Source of the DNA: Lutibacter sp.
GTDB lineage: Bacteria > Bacteroidota > Bacteroidia > Flavobacteriales > Flavobacteriaceae
Direction of reading: 5' to 3'
Length of the DNA stretch: 35,909 nucleotides
Assembly (NCBI GenBank): GCA_018054895.1
Contig: JAGPIQ010000010.1
Location: 1 to 35,909, forward strand
Position 1 is the first letter of the stretch; each line of letters opens with the position of its first letter. A model generated the notes under the pieces. It saw only the letters and a program-made list of their open reading frames with translations, did not search any database and had not been told where the DNA came from. A program made the translations under genes and the position numbers. This document shows positions 7,779-16,743 of the stretch, one piece after another.

Positions 7779-8618
7779 CTATTTTGTAGCAACTGGTTTA
7801 TTGTTTCTACTCCATTCACTCCAAGATCCCACATACAATTTCGGAATTTTTAATCCTGCATAGGCAAAAGCTAATAAAGTGTGACAAGCTGTAACACCAG
7901 AACCACAATGAATAATGACATTTTCAGTTGTATCTGCTAATTTGCCATATTTTTCTTTTAATATTGAAGGTGGAAGAAATAACCCGTTTTCGTCTAGATT
8001 TTCAGCTAAAGGAATGTTTATGGCGCTAGGAATATGTCCTGCAACTAAGTCAATTGGTTCTATATCTCCGTTATATCTTGCGGTTTCTCTAACATCAATC
8101 ACTATATAATTTGACTTTGTAGAATTTTCTTCAACTTCTTCAATAGTTGCCATTGGAAGTGTCCAATTCGTAATTTTTAAAGCAGCAACTTTAGTTGTTT
8201 TTTCAATGTTAGAACTTGTTGGAAAGTTTATTTTTAACGCCGATTGAATTCCTCCGTTTAAAACTTGTACATTTTCAAGTCCAACAGCTTTCAACATCCA
8301 CCAAAGTCGTGCAGCGGCATTAGCACCATTTTTATCATCATAAATAACAATATGACTTTTTGTAGAAATGCCACAATCAGCTATTGTATTTAAAAAGGCT
8401 GTTATTTTTGGAAGCGGATGTCTGCCTCCAATTACAGCATTGTCTTCAATTTTAGCAAGTTGCGTTTCTAAATTCAAAAATAGTGCACCTTCTAAATGTT
8501 CTGTTTCATAGGTAGATTTTGCGTTTGTTCCTGATCTTGCATCAATAATCAGAAAGTTATTATTTTGGTAGATTTTCAATAATTCGGAAGCATTTATAAT
8601 GGGTGAAATGGTTTTCAT
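7779..8618 (-). CDS. two-domain sulfurtransferase (thiosulfate / 3-mercaptopyruvate type)
   Basis: A 279-residue tandem-rhodanese protein. The N-terminal, non-catalytic domain spans about residues 8-130 (FLIIDARSG ... HLEGALFLNL), the C-terminal catalytic domain about 155-278 (YIVIDVRETARYNG ... AGHIPSAINIP). The active-site loop is CGSGVTACH with nucleophile Cys238. A CG[SA]GVTA loop is typical of 3-mercaptopyruvate sulfurtransferase (SseA), while CRKGV(T/S) loops mark thiosulfate rhodaneses, so mercaptopyruvate is the more likely donor. No signal peptide is seen, so it should act in the cytoplasm in sulfur transfer or cyanide/sulfide handling. It is a single gene between convergent clc and divergent trpB. 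Confidence 0.92.
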   Translation of the reverse strand: MKTISPIINASELLKIYQNNNFLIIDARSGTNAKSTYETEHLEGALFLNLETQLAKIEDNAVIGGRHPLPKITAFLNTIADCGISTKSHIVIYDDKNGANAAARLWWMLKAVGLENVQVLNGGIQSALKINFPTSSNIEKTTKVAALKITNWTLPMATIEEVEENSTKSNYIVIDVRETARYNGDIEPIDLVAGHIPSAINIPLAENLDENGLFLPPSILKEKYGKLADTTENVIIHCGSGVTACHTLLAFAYAGLKIPKLYVGSWSEWSRNNKPVATK

Positions 8619-8784
8619 AAGTTAAAATTTTGAGGAGTTTAAATTACGAAAATATATATCAAGAAAAGAGAAGGAACTAGAATACTTTCATTAAAAAAAA
8701 TATTTCAAAAAAGATTAAATTGTGTTTTATTTATTAAATTGTAGCCTTAATAATTAAGTTTAATATCAAAAAAATAAAAGTAAC

Positions 8785-9990
8785 ATGTCGGAAAACTATT
8801 TTAAAAAATATCCAAATAGCGAAGGTTTTTTCAATGAATATGGAGGTGCATTTATTCCACCGAATTTAGAAGAAGAAATGAAAAAAATTAATGATGCGTA
8901 TTTTTCTATTAGTAAATCGCACAAATTTATTTCAGAATTAAGAAGTATTCGCAAGCATTTTCAAGGAAGACCGACTCCAGTATACCATTGTCACCGATTA
9001 TCTCAAAAATACGGAGGACAAATTTATTTAAAAAGAGAAGATTTAAATCATACAGGAGCGCATAAGTTAAACCATTGTATGGGAGAGGCTTTATTAGCAA
9101 AACATTTAGGGAAAAAGAAATTAATTGCAGAAACAGGAGCAGGGCAACACGGTGTGGCATTGGCAACTGCAGCTGCATATTTTGGCTTGGAATGTGAAAT
9201 TCATATGGGTGAAGTGGATATAGCAAAAGAATATCCAAATGTATTAAAAATGAAGGTGTTGGGAGCTACAGTTGTTCCTGTAACTCACGGTTTAAAAACG
9301 TTAAAAGAAGCTGTAGATAGTGCTTTTGAGGCGTATTTAGAAGATCCAATTAATACCATTTACTGTATAGGTTCAGTTGTTGGTCCACACCCTTTTCCTA
9401 TGATGGTACGTGATTTTCAGCGTATTGTAGGGATTGAAGCTAAAGATCAGTTTTTTGAAATGACAGGTGAATTACCAGATAATATTGTGGCTTGTGTTGG
9501 TGGTGGAAGTAACGCTATGGGAATTTTTTCAGCATTTTTAGATGATGAAGAATGTAAATTATTTGGTGTTGAACCAGGTGGTAAATCGTTGGATAAATTA
9601 GGTGATCACGCTGCTACAATGACCTTAGGTAAGCCTGGGATGATTCATGGTTTTAAATGTTATGTATTGCAAGATGAAAAAGGAGAACCAGCCCCAGTGC
9701 ATTCAATTGCTAGTGGATTAGATTATCCAGGTGTTGGTCCTGAGCATAGTATGCTAAGGGATTTGAAAAAAGTAACGTATGAAAGTGTGTCGGATAATGA
9801 ATGTATTGATGCATTTTACGAATTGAGTCGATTGGAAGGAATTATTCCAGCATTGGAAAGTGCGCATGCATTGGCATTTGCATTTAAGTTGGCGAAAGAA
9901 AACCCAAAACAATCTATTTTAGTAAATTTAAGTGGACGAGGAGATAAGGATTTAGATTATATTATCGAAAAATATGGAATTCCAGATTAA
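8785..9990 (+). CDS. stand-alone tryptophan synthase beta-like protein
   Basis: A 401-residue fold-type II PLP enzyme of the TrpB family, which joins serine and indole to make tryptophan. Key residues are present: the PLP lysine Lys94 in HTGAHKLNH, the catalytic Glu116 in AETGAGQHG, the phosphate loop GGGSNAMG (239-246), [13 protein letters not shown] (310-322) and SGRGDKD (383-389). It is not part of a trp operon: no trpA, trpC, trpD or trpF lies nearby. Several positions differ from the operon-type flavobacterial TrpB (for example [16 protein letters not shown] rather than KVNN-type and [17 protein letters not shown]), so it looks like a second, divergent TrpB. It may use free indole, act with TrpA encoded elsewhere, or have changed substrate. 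Function is confident only at the family level. Confidence 0.85.
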   Translation: MSENYFKKYPNSEGFFNEYGGAFIPPNLEEEMKKINDAYFSISKSHKFISELRSIRKHFQGRPTPVYHCHRLSQKYGGQIYLKREDLNHTGAHKLNHCMGEALLAKHLGKKKLIAETGAGQHGVALATAAAYFGLECEIHMGEVDIAKEYPNVLKMKVLGATVVPVTHGLKTLKEAVDSAFEAYLEDPINTIYCIGSVVGPHPFPMMVRDFQRIVGIEAKDQFFEMTGELPDNIVACVGGGSNAMGIFSAFLDDEECKLFGVEPGGKSLDKLGDHAATMTLGKPGMIHGFKCYVLQDEKGEPAPVHSIASGLDYPGVGPEHSMLRDLKKVTYESVSDNECIDAFYELSRLEGIIPALESAHALAFAFKLAKENPKQSILVNLSGRGDKDLDYIIEKYGIPD

Positions 9991-10111
9991 TAATGGAATG
10001 ACATAAAGAACGAATTAAAATAGTTTAAAAATAAATAATTCAAGCTGGAAGTCGAAAAGGCAGAATAAATTGAATTTTTATATACAGAAAATAGTTGCTG
10101 TTTTTTATGTT

Positions 10112-10119
10112 TATTTTTG
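10112..10119 (+). promoter_or_regulatory. -7 promoter element of a probable small RNA
   Basis: TATTTTTG matches TAnnTTTG perfectly in an intergenic region; transcription would start near 10124 and run into the hairpin terminator at 10231-10256. Confidence 0.5.
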
Positions 10120-10123
10120 TAAT

Positions 10124-10256
10124 TATACCAAACAGTAATTATCCTAACATTTTGCCAATAAAACAGAAGCGGGTTCTACGGGAGAGTAACTCTACATAGA
10201 CATATTGGAAACCGACGAAAAAGTTGATTTGAGAAGCCTTTCGAGGCTTCTTTTTT
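10124..10256 (+). ncRNA. probable small RNA with own promoter and terminator
   Basis: In the 483-base gap between the TrpB-like gene and the next gene, a -7 box is followed about 110 bases later by a textbook terminator, with no convincing reading frame between. The inner part can fold: TCTA (10175-10178) with TAGA (10197-10200) around AGAG/CTCT (10183-10186, 10190-10193), and GGTT (10172-10175) with AACC (10210-10213) as an alternative. It is noticeably richer in G and C than its surroundings. It could instead be a transcription attenuator for nothing downstream on this strand, but the next gene is on the other strand, so an independent RNA is more likely. I do not recognise a known RNA family. 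Confidence 0.5.
10231..10256 (+). terminator. intrinsic terminator of the small RNA
   Basis: GAAGCCT (10233-10239), loop TTCG, AGGCTTC (10244-10250) followed by six T's: a stable UUCG-capped hairpin on the plus strand. Confidence 0.85.
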
Positions 10257-10392
10257 ATGTCTTTTTAGAGGGTTTTCTGCAACCATTTGTCTATTACATC
10301 CTAGATTATAATTTATGGGTATTTTTTACGTTACATTAAACAAGCTGAAAGAGGTGTAATTATAGATTAGTTTCTGATTATTTATCAAAAAA

Positions 10393-10422
10393 AGGTTAGA
10401 TTTATTAATTAAAATCTAACCT
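10393..10422 (-). terminator. terminator of the acidic hypothetical gene
   Basis: Perfect 11-base stem AGGTTAGATTT / AAATCTAACCT with an 8-base loop; on the minus strand it is followed by seven T's. It lies 52 bases beyond the stop at 10474. The remaining bases 10257-10392 hold nothing I can name. Confidence 0.8.
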
Positions 10423-10473
10423 AATTTATTTTTGAATCTATACACTTTAAGAGGTCGTATAAAGAATAATTAT

Positions 10474-11148
10474 TTATTCCTCTTCATCATCTATTGAAAA
10501 AGCAATTTCAGCATCAAATTCACCATTAATAACATCTTCTTTATTTATCCAATATTCTGAAGTGGTTAATTTATAAGTATTGTTTTCATTTGTTAAATAC
10601 CAAACAATACCTTCTGCATCGGTAAATGTTTCATCGGAAATAAGTTGATCTGGAAATAATCTATTTATTAAATTACTTGGAGAAAATCCTTGAACCAAAC
10701 ATTTTAGCACAATTTCTTTCGTAACTTCAAAATCTTTAGATTCATCTAAAGGTGTTAATTCAAATTCAATTACTGTAGCTTTTGCATTTAGAAATGTACC
10801 ATTATACGCTTTGTATAGTAGTTGATTGATGTCAAAAAGAGTTGCGTGTAAAAAAATATTTGGGTATTCTTCAGATATTTTATCTAATAACATTTCATGA
10901 GAAAGTGAATCAATTTGTCCCTCATTTAAATGGTCACTTAATTTATATTCTAATAAAACAGCCGCTGCTTCATTCGGTTCAAAATCTGATATTGCCATAA
11001 ATAAATAATCTTTCAACTCAGCATCATTAATAGATTGAGTATCTGGATAATCAAATTTTTCTAATAAATTTCTATAATCAGTAGTTGACCAAGCTTTTTC
11101 AACTTCGTCAATTGTTTTAACGTTTTGTATTTTTATGCTATATTTCAT
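10474..11148 (-). CDS. conserved acidic protein of unknown function
   Basis: A 224-residue soluble protein that I do not recognise. It has no signal peptide or membrane segment. The N-terminal half (residues 1-105) is rich in helices, with repeated hydrophobic-acidic patterns such as DYRNLLEKFDYPD, LKDYLFMAISDFEPNEAAAVLLEYKL and LDKISEEYPNIFLHATLFDINQLLYKAYNG (each quoted in part). The C-terminal half (about 120-224) looks like beta strands (TVIEFELTPLD, EGIVWYLTNENNTYKLTTSEYWI) and ends in a run of acidic residues. The codon usage matches its neighbours. It is a single transcription unit with its own terminator, downstream of secA on the same strand but separated from it by another terminator. 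No function can be claimed. Confidence 0.75.
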   Translation of the reverse strand: MKYSIKIQNVKTIDEVEKAWSTTDYRNLLEKFDYPDTQSINDAELKDYLFMAISDFEPNEAAAVLLEYKLSDHLNEGQIDSLSHEMLLDKISEEYPNIFLHATLFDINQLLYKAYNGTFLNAKATVIEFELTPLDESKDFEVTKEIVLKCLVQGFSPSNLINRLFPDQLISDETFTDAEGIVWYLTNENNTYKLTTSEYWINKEDVINGEFDAEIAFSIDDEEE

Positions 11149-11210
11149 AATTATATTTTTTTTAGTTATTAAGTTGCTTATTTGTTAATAAGTTACTTTT
11201 TTAATTTTAC

Positions 11211-11248
11211 AAAAAAACCTCAAAATAAAATAGATTGAGGTTTTTTTT
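11211..11248 (-). terminator. terminator of secA
   Basis: Stem of seven A's plus CCTCA (11211-11222) with TGAGG plus T's (11236-11248), giving a T-run on the minus strand just past the secA stop at 11267. The plus orientation also has a T-run. Confidence 0.75.
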
Positions 11249-11266
11249 AGATTATAAGCAAATAGA

Positions 11267-14200
11267 TTAGTCTTCAACAACAACCCAATCACCTTTTTGA
11301 AGTAAAGGAATTGCTTGTTTAAATTTAACTAATTTATTTTCACCTGTCATTATATTTTTAATAGTAACTTGTTCGTTTCTTCCAATTTTACGTTCCGTTC
11401 TAACAATGGTTTCAACTGGTTGTGGTTGTTGCGTTTGATTGGTTTGGGTACGTTCACTTGAATTTTGATAATCTTCTTTGCTTAATTGTACTTTTTCACG
11501 TTTTTCTTCTTTTGCTTGAGAAACTTGTTTCATATCTTGTGAAGGTAAATTTCCTTTAAATAAGAAAGAAAGCACTTCTTTATTTACTTTATCTAGCATT
11601 GTGTTGAATAATTCAAACGACTCAAATTTGTAAATTAATAAAGGATCTTTTTGTTCATACGTTGCATTTTGAACTGAATGTTTCAATTCATCCATTTGGC
11701 GTAAATGATCTTTCCAAGTATTATCAATAATAGCAAGGTTTATATTTTTTTCAAAATCAGTTACTAATCCTTTTCCTTCAGATTCGTAGGCTTCTTTTAA
11801 ATTGGTAACCACTTTAATTTCTTTTGTTCCATCCGTAAAAGGAACTACAATACGCTCAAATTTATCACCTTGTGTTTCATAAACATCCTTAATAACAGGG
11901 AATGCAGCTTTTGCACTTCTTTCCAGTTTTTCCTTATAATGCTTATAAACAACATCAAATAATGTATCAGTTAATTCTTGAGCAGTTAATTTTTTGAATT
12001 CTTCAGCAGTAAATGGCGAACCAATAGATGAAAAACGAATTAATTCAAACTCGAAATTAGTAAAGTCATTAGCTAATTTATTTTCTCTTACCAAAACATT
12101 ACAAGTGTCGAATACCATATTTACGATATCAACTTGTAAACGATCTCCATTTAATGCATGACGACGACGTTTGTATATAACTTCACGTTGAGAGTTCATA
12201 ACATCATCATATTCCAATAATCTTTTACGAACACCAAAGTTGTTTTCTTCTACTTTTTTCTGAGCTCTTTCAATAGATTTGGTAATCATAGAATGTTGAA
12301 TAACTTCACCTTCTTCTAATCCCATTCTATCCATCATTTTTGCTATTCTTTCAGAACCAAACAATCGCATTAAATTATCTTCTAAAGAAACATAAAATTG
12401 AGTAGAACCTGGATCTCCTTGACGACCAGCACGACCACGTAGCTGACGGTCAACACGACGAGAATCGTGACGTTCCGTACCAATAATTGCTAAACCTCCC
12501 GCTTTTTTAACTTCATCTGTTAATTTAATATCCGTTCCACGACCAGCCATGTTTGTTGCAATAGTTACAACGCCTGGTTTACCAGCTTGCCCAACAATAT
12601 CCGCTTCTTTTTTATGTAATTTCGCATTCAATACATTATGATTGATTTTACGAATAGATAACATTCTACCTAATAATTCAGAAATTTCAACAGAAGTTGT
12701 TCCTACTAAAACAGGACGACCTTGATTTACTAACTTTTCAATATCTTCAATTACAGCATTGTATTTTTCACGTTTAGTTTTATACACTAAATCTTCTTTG
12801 TCAATACGTGCTAAAGGTCTGTTTGTTGGAATTTCAACAACATCTAACTTGTAAATATCCCATAACTCACCAGCTTCTGTAATGGCAGTACCTGTCATAC
12901 CAGCAAGTTTTTTATACATTCTAAAGTAATTTTGTAAAGTTACCGTAGCGTATGTTTGAGTAGCAGATTCAATTTTTACATTTTCTTTTGCTTCAATAGC
13001 TTGGTGTAAACCGTCGGAATAACGACGACCTTCCATAATACGACCCGTTTGCTCATCTACAATTTTAATTTTATCCTCCATAATAACATACTCTACATCT
13101 TTTTCAAATAAAGTGTATGCTTTTAATAGTTGATTCATTGTGTGAATTCGCTCACTTTTAATACTGTAATCTCTGTATAATTCTTCTTTTTTAGCTGTTT
13201 TTTCTTCTTCGGTAACTTCAGCATTTTCAATACTACCAATAGCAGTACTTAAATCTGGTAAAATAAAGAAGTCTTCGTCATTTCCATCACCTGATAAAAA
13301 GGAAATTCCTTTGTCTGTTAAGTCAATAGAATTGTGTTTCTCATCAATTACAAAATATAATTCTTCATCAATTGCAGGCATTTCACGGTTATTGTCTTGC
13401 ATATAGAAATTTTCCGTTTTTTGCAATAACTGTTTGATACCTTCTTGACTTAAATATTTAATTAAAGCTTTACTTTTAGGAAGACCTCTATACACGCGAA
13501 ACAATAAAAAAGCACCTTCTTTAGTTTTTCCTTCAGTAATTAATTTTTTAGCTTCAGCTAAAACCGAAGTCAATAAATTTCGTTGAATTCCAACAATTTT
13601 ATCTACAATAGGTTTTAATTCATTAAATTCATGTCTGTCTGCATTTGCGGTAGCACCTGAAATAATTAAAGGTGTACGAGCGTCATCTACTAATACAGAA
13701 TCCACCTCATCCACAATAGCGTAATTAGGGATGCGTTGTACTAAATCGTTTGGCGAATGTGCCATGTTATCACGTAAATAATCGAAACCAAATTCGTTAT
13801 TTGTTCCATACGTAATATCGGAATTATAGGCTTTTCTACGTGCATCAGAATTTGGTTGGTGATGATCAATACAGTCAACACTTAACCCATGAAATTGAAA
13901 TATAGGAGCCATCCAAGCAGCATCACGTTTTGCTAAGTAATCGTTCACCGTTACTACGTGAACACCTTTACCTGTTAAAGCATTTAAATATACAGGCAAT
14001 GTAGAAACTAATGTTTTTCCTTCCCCTGTCATCATTTCAGCAATTTTACCTTGGTGTAATACAGAACCCCCAATTAATTGAACGTCATAATGCACCATGT
14101 CCCAAGTAACTTCTTTCCCTTGTGCATCCCACGTATTTTTCCAAATAGCTTTGTCGTTTTCTAAAACAATATGTTCATTAGTAGCAGAAAGTTCTCTGTC

Positions 14201-14605
14201 AAAAGGTGTAGCTGTCACTTCAATTTCGCCTAATTCTACAAAACGTTTAGCAGTTTCTTTAACTACGGCAAAAGCTTCTGCCATAATATCCGTTAAAATA
14301 TTTTCTGAAGTAGCATAACGATTTTCTTCAAGACCATCTATTTCAGTATATATTTCTTCTTTTCTATCTACATTCGCTGTTTTAGCTTCTTCATTTAAAG
14401 CGGTAATTTTTGAAGTAAACTCTTTCGTTCCTTCTGCTATTTTAGATTTGAAATATGCTGTTTTTGCACGTAATTCATTATTGTTTAATTTAGCTAATTC
14501 ATTTTCAAATAAATTAACCTTTGCAATTATTGGTTGAAGAAGTTTTAAATCGCTTGATTTTTTATCTCCAACAAAAAGTTTTAGAACTGAATTTAATATA
14601 GTCAT
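11267..14605 (-). CDS. secA: preprotein translocase ATPase SecA
   Basis: A 1112-residue SecA, the motor that pushes unfolded preproteins through SecYEG at the inner membrane. Walker A is MTGEGKT (192-198) and Walker B IVDEVDS (297-303); the crosslinking domain, helical wing and the motif [10 protein letters not shown] of the second nucleotide-binding domain are all present. It is longer than the roughly 900-residue E. coli protein, mainly through an insertion after IISG (about residues 318-425, including [19 protein letters not shown] in part) that is usual in Bacteroidota. The C-terminus is not the CxCxSGKKxKxCHG zinc tail that binds SecB; it ends instead in a basic segment and [20 protein letters not shown]...GDWVVVED. 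It is transcribed alone, between its terminator and that of the DUF2795 gene. No clear promoter box was seen in the 162 bases upstream. Confidence 0.98.
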   Translation of the reverse strand: MTILNSVLKLFVGDKKSSDLKLLQPIIAKVNLFENELAKLNNNELRAKTAYFKSKIAEGTKEFTSKITALNEEAKTANVDRKEEIYTEIDGLEENRYATSENILTDIMAEAFAVVKETAKRFVELGEIEVTATPFDRELSATNEHIVLENDKAIWKNTWDAQGKEVTWDMVHYDVQLIGGSVLHQGKIAEMMTGEGKTLVSTLPVYLNALTGKGVHVVTVNDYLAKRDAAWMAPIFQFHGLSVDCIDHHQPNSDARRKAYNSDITYGTNNEFGFDYLRDNMAHSPNDLVQRIPNYAIVDEVDSVLVDDARTPLIISGATANADRHEFNELKPIVDKIVGIQRNLLTSVLAEAKKLITEGKTKEGAFLLFRVYRGLPKSKALIKYLSQEGIKQLLQKTENFYMQDNNREMPAIDEELYFVIDEKHNSIDLTDKGISFLSGDGNDEDFFILPDLSTAIGSIENAEVTEEEKTAKKEELYRDYSIKSERIHTMNQLLKAYTLFEKDVEYVIMEDKIKIVDEQTGRIMEGRRYSDGLHQAIEAKENVKIESATQTYATVTLQNYFRMYKKLAGMTGTAITEAGELWDIYKLDVVEIPTNRPLARIDKEDLVYKTKREKYNAVIEDIEKLVNQGRPVLVGTTSVEISELLGRMLSIRKINHNVLNAKLHKKEADIVGQAGKPGVVTIATNMAGRGTDIKLTDEVKKAGGLAIIGTERHDSRRVDRQLRGRAGRQGDPGSTQFYVSLEDNLMRLFGSERIAKMMDRMGLEEGEVIQHSMITKSIERAQKKVEENNFGVRKRLLEYDDVMNSQREVIYKRRRHALNGDRLQVDIVNMVFDTCNVLVRENKLANDFTNFEFELIRFSSIGSPFTAEEFKKLTAQELTDTLFDVVYKHYKEKLERSAKAAFPVIKDVYETQGDKFERIVVPFTDGTKEIKVVTNLKEAYESEGKGLVTDFEKNINLAIIDNTWKDHLRQMDELKHSVQNATYEQKDPLLIYKFESFELFNTMLDKVNKEVLSFLFKGNLPSQDMKQVSQAKEEKREKVQLSKEDYQNSSERTQTNQTQQPQPVETIVRTERKIGRNEQVTIKNIMTGENKLVKFKQAIPLLQKGDWVVVED

Positions 14606-14728
14606 TAATAGTTGTTTATTATGTTTTAAATCTTCTACCTTTTGAAGGTTATTTCGTTTTTTATTTTATGATATAGCGAAATTAAATCTTTATTTTAATT
14701 TCGAATAAAATTTAATGTTAAAAACAAA

Positions 14729-14753
14729 AAAAAGCCTCGCAATGAGACTTTTT
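14729..14753 (-). terminator. terminator of the DUF2795 gene
   Basis: On the minus strand AAAAGTCTC, loop ATTGC, GAGGCTTTT followed by more T's; a G-U pair makes the stem complete only as minus-strand RNA, fixing its direction. It separates this gene from secA. Confidence 0.75.
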
Positions 14754-14767
14754 ATTCGTTTTATTTT

Positions 14768-14989
14768 TTAGTATTCATCCTCATTCCAAAGGTAATCATC
14801 GTCAGAAGGATAATCTGGCCAAATTTCTAGAATTGTTTCAAAATTTTCATCGTCATCTTCAATTTCTTGTAGATTTTCAACAACTTCTAAAGGTGCACCA
14901 GTTCTAATGGCATAATCAATCAATTCGTCTTTGGTTGCTGGCCAAGGAGCATCTGCTAAATAAGATGCGAGTTCTAATGTCCAATACAT
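14768..14989 (-). CDS. DUF2795 family small acidic protein
   Basis: A 73-residue protein beginning MYWTLELASYLADAPWPATK, then DELIDYAIRTGAPLEVVENLQ and an acidic tail ending WNEDEY. The pattern A-x-Y-L-x-x-x-x-W-P-A-T-K-x-E-L-I-x-Y-A, with a later LEVVENLQ helix, is that of DUF2795, a small helical family widespread in bacteria and of unknown function. There is no signal peptide. It has its own promoter (15014-15043) and terminator and is the only gene in its unit, between secA and the cobalamin adenosyltransferase. The family identification is from memory of the pattern. Confidence 0.88.
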   Translation of the reverse strand: MYWTLELASYLADAPWPATKDELIDYAIRTGAPLEVVENLQEIEDDDENFETILEIWPDYPSDDDYLWNEDEY

Positions 14990-15013
14990 ATCTTTATCGT
15001 GTTAAATTTTGTG

Positions 15014-15043
15014 CAAAAATAATTTTTTTACTGACAAAGTCAA
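15014..15043 (-). promoter_or_regulatory. promoter of the DUF2795 gene
   Basis: Minus-strand TTG (15041-15043), 19-base spacer, TATTTTTG (15014-15021): both elements of a Bacteroidota promoter, 24 bases before the ATG. Confidence 0.65.
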
Positions 15044-15078
15044 GTTTTTTATCACTTTTTTTCACTATTAAAAAGAAC

Positions 15079-15654
15079 TTAGTTATTTTTCTCCGGAATC
15101 CATTTAATTTCAGGAGCATTTAAATCATAAGACAATTTTCGTGCCAGTACAAAAATGTAGTCAGAAAGTCTATTTAAATACACTAATACTTGATCGTTTA
15201 CGGTACTTTCTTCACTTAAACGAGTTGTAATTCGTTCGGCTCTACGACAAATGCATCTTGCAATGTGACAGAATGACACTGTTTGATGTCCGCCTGGTAA
15301 TATAAAATGTGTCATTGGAGGCAAAGATTCATTCATTGCATCTATCTCATTTTCAAGTCGTATTATTGAATCAGGATTGATTTTTTGAATATTTAAACGT
15401 TCTTTTCCATTTTTTAAAATCTCTTTTTCAGGAGGAGTTGCTAGCATGGCGCCAAGTGTAAACAATTCATTTTGAATTGTTGTTAACATTTGTGAACTGT
15501 GATCGTCAATTTTTTGGTCTCTAATCAATCCCATATATGAAATAAGTTCATCTACAGTTCCATATGCTTCAATTCTTAAATGATATTTAGGTACTCGAGT
15601 TCCTCCAAAAAGTGAAGTTTGTCCTTTATCGCCTGTTTTTGTATAAATTTTCAT
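15079..15654 (-). CDS. pduO: PduO-type ATP:cob(I)alamin adenosyltransferase
   Basis: A 191-residue five-helix-bundle enzyme that transfers the adenosyl group of ATP to cob(I)alamin, making adenosylcobalamin for radical enzymes such as methylmalonyl-CoA mutase. The ATP-binding N-terminus is conserved (YTKTGDKGQTSLFGGTRVPK, residues 4-23), followed by VDELISYMGL, the ILPGG segment, and CRRAERITTRL and YLNRLSDYIFVLAR, the helix motifs of the active site at the trimer interface. No B12 biosynthesis genes are nearby, so it may use salvaged cobalamin. It is 9 bases downstream of the methyltransferase-like gene on the same strand, so the two are probably cotranscribed. Confidence 0.95.
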   Translation of the reverse strand: MKIYTKTGDKGQTSLFGGTRVPKYHLRIEAYGTVDELISYMGLIRDQKIDDHSSQMLTTIQNELFTLGAMLATPPEKEILKNGKERLNIQKINPDSIIRLENEIDAMNESLPPMTHFILPGGHQTVSFCHIARCICRRAERITTRLSEESTVNDQVLVYLNRLSDYIFVLARKLSYDLNAPEIKWIPEKNN

Positions 15655-15663
15655 TGTTATATT

Positions 15664-16371
15664 TTAAATTCGTAGTGTAAAGTGTTGTTTTGCTTGTTCT
15701 TTTCTAAAAAAAACAATGCCCCAAAAATAAGTATTTATAGTAACAGTAACTAAAGGATGTCTCTTTATTTCTTCCCAAGTTTCCAACATTTCTTTGTTTT
15801 GGTAAATAGCATCGAAAATAAAAACGGATTCGTTATGTACGGTATTTAAGAATTCATTAAAATTACTTAAAATTGCTTCTTTTTGATAATTTCCGTTAAA
15901 ATAAATTAAATCATACCTTTTATTTAGTGTAAGTGACTTTCGTATTTCTTCAAATTTACCGCTAGAAACAGTTATATTCTTTAAATGAAATTCTTCAAAC
16001 ATTTTTTTTGCAATGTTAGCAGTCTTTTCACAATCTGCTACCGTTTGAATTGTAGCGTTGGAATTTCCTATAGATAGGGCAATAGTACTTAAATTGTAAG
16101 AAGTATTTAATTCCAGTATTGATTCAATTTTTAAATAATCAACAATTCGGATTAGTAAAAAAGCTTTTTTAGCATGAATAAAAGTCACTTTTGAATTAAA
16201 AGCTTTTTTTTTATTCTTTTTTTTAAAGTTATTGCAAAGGTCAATTGTTGTTTTTGAAGTTTTTTTATACAAGCATAAAGTAACCAATTGAAATACAAAC
16301 GGAGAATGGACTCCATGTTCGTTTGTGGATTTTAAAAGAAATGATAAATAAGTTTTAATTTTAAACCACAT
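15664..16371 (-). CDS. degenerate class I methyltransferase-like protein
   Basis: A 235-residue protein resembling a flavobacterial O-methyltransferase-like family (N-terminal STNEHGVHSPFVFQLV, then a Rossmann-type SAM-binding fold, and C-terminal EIKRHPLVTVTINTYFWGIV in two parts). Family members as I recall have motif I of the form ELGTSxG and an acidic pair FDDIHWS. Here motif I reads ELNTSYN (87-93), lacking both glycines, the expected Asp before Gly is Asn159 (IYFNGN), and the later motif is FDAIYQN (186-192). A loop between residues about 45 and 65 also seems to be shortened and lysine-rich. The reading frame is intact. Either the protein no longer binds SAM or it binds it unusually. 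It is the first gene of a probable operon with the adenosyltransferase, separated by 9 bases. Confidence 0.8.
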   Translation of the reverse strand: MWFKIKTYLSFLLKSTNEHGVHSPFVFQLVTLCLYKKTSKTTIDLCNNFKKKNKKKAFNSKVTFIHAKKAFLLIRIVDYLKIESILELNTSYNLSTIALSIGNSNATIQTVADCEKTANIAKKMFEEFHLKNITVSSGKFEEIRKSLTLNKRYDLIYFNGNYQKEAILSNFNEFLNTVHNESVFIFDAIYQNKEMLETWEEIKRHPLVTVTINTYFWGIVFFRKEQAKQHFTLRI

Positions 16372-16480
16372 TTGAATCGGTTTTTATTTTGCTAAAATAC
16401 TAGAAAAATTAGATAATTTACAATTACGTAATTCATAATATTTTATAGGCATAAAAGCTCGACAGTTTTAATTTCTCAAT

Positions 16481-16500
16481 TTTTCACAATTTTTCACAAT
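16481..16500. repeat. tandem 10-base repeat upstream of pta
   Basis: TTTTCACAAT occurs twice in tandem, preceded at 16471-16480 by the related ATTTCTCAAT, giving about three units with a near one-helical-turn period. It lies in the divergent 372-base gap between the methyltransferase-like gene and pta. A binding-site array is possible. The rest of 16372-16658 is AT-rich with no gene visible. Confidence 0.35.
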
Positions 16501-16658
16501 TTAATTTATCACATTCCCATATTAGAGTAATTTCTGAAGAAAATAATTTGTTAAAAAAATATTAAAAAATGAATAATTCTTCAAAAAAATGTCTTTTTAA
16601 AGATTTTATCTAATAAAAAGCCCCACAATTAAACGGATATAAAAATACCTATTTAAAC

Positions 16659-16724
16659 AATGATATTTATCATTAAAATTCGTTGTGAAATCGTATGAAA
16701 TAAGGGGTTTTAAGAGTATCTTTG
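16659..16724 (+). promoter_or_regulatory. pta-ackA promoter with Crp/Fnr-like palindrome
   Basis: A -7 box TATCTTTG (16717-16724) lies 19 bases before the pta ATG, with no -33 TTG. Upstream, AATGATA (16659-16665) and TATCATT (16668-16674) form a palindrome of the type TGAT-N4-ATCA, centred 57.5 bases before the last G of the -7 box, about -61.5 from the expected start site, the class I activator position. Such boxes bind Crp/Fnr-family regulators; that it does so here is inference. Confidence 0.5.
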
Positions 16725-16743
16725 CTCTCAAAAAAAACATAAA

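Noticed and set aside
10172..10220. GGGAGAG and ACCGACG segments of the small RNA reminded me of the glycine or THF riboswitch
   Set aside because: The conserved cores are not in the right order, no downstream gene lies on that strand, and such classes would not be expected here.
10374..10386. TGAT-N5-ATCA near the end of the acidic unknown gene
   Set aside because: The spacing is five rather than four and it lies at a 3' end next to a terminator, not at a promoter.
14097..14318. Plus-strand reading frame inside secA, and similar frames opposite pta, ligA, guaC and the kinase
   Set aside because: All are shadows of strong coding genes on the other strand, with no promoter and no protein-like composition.
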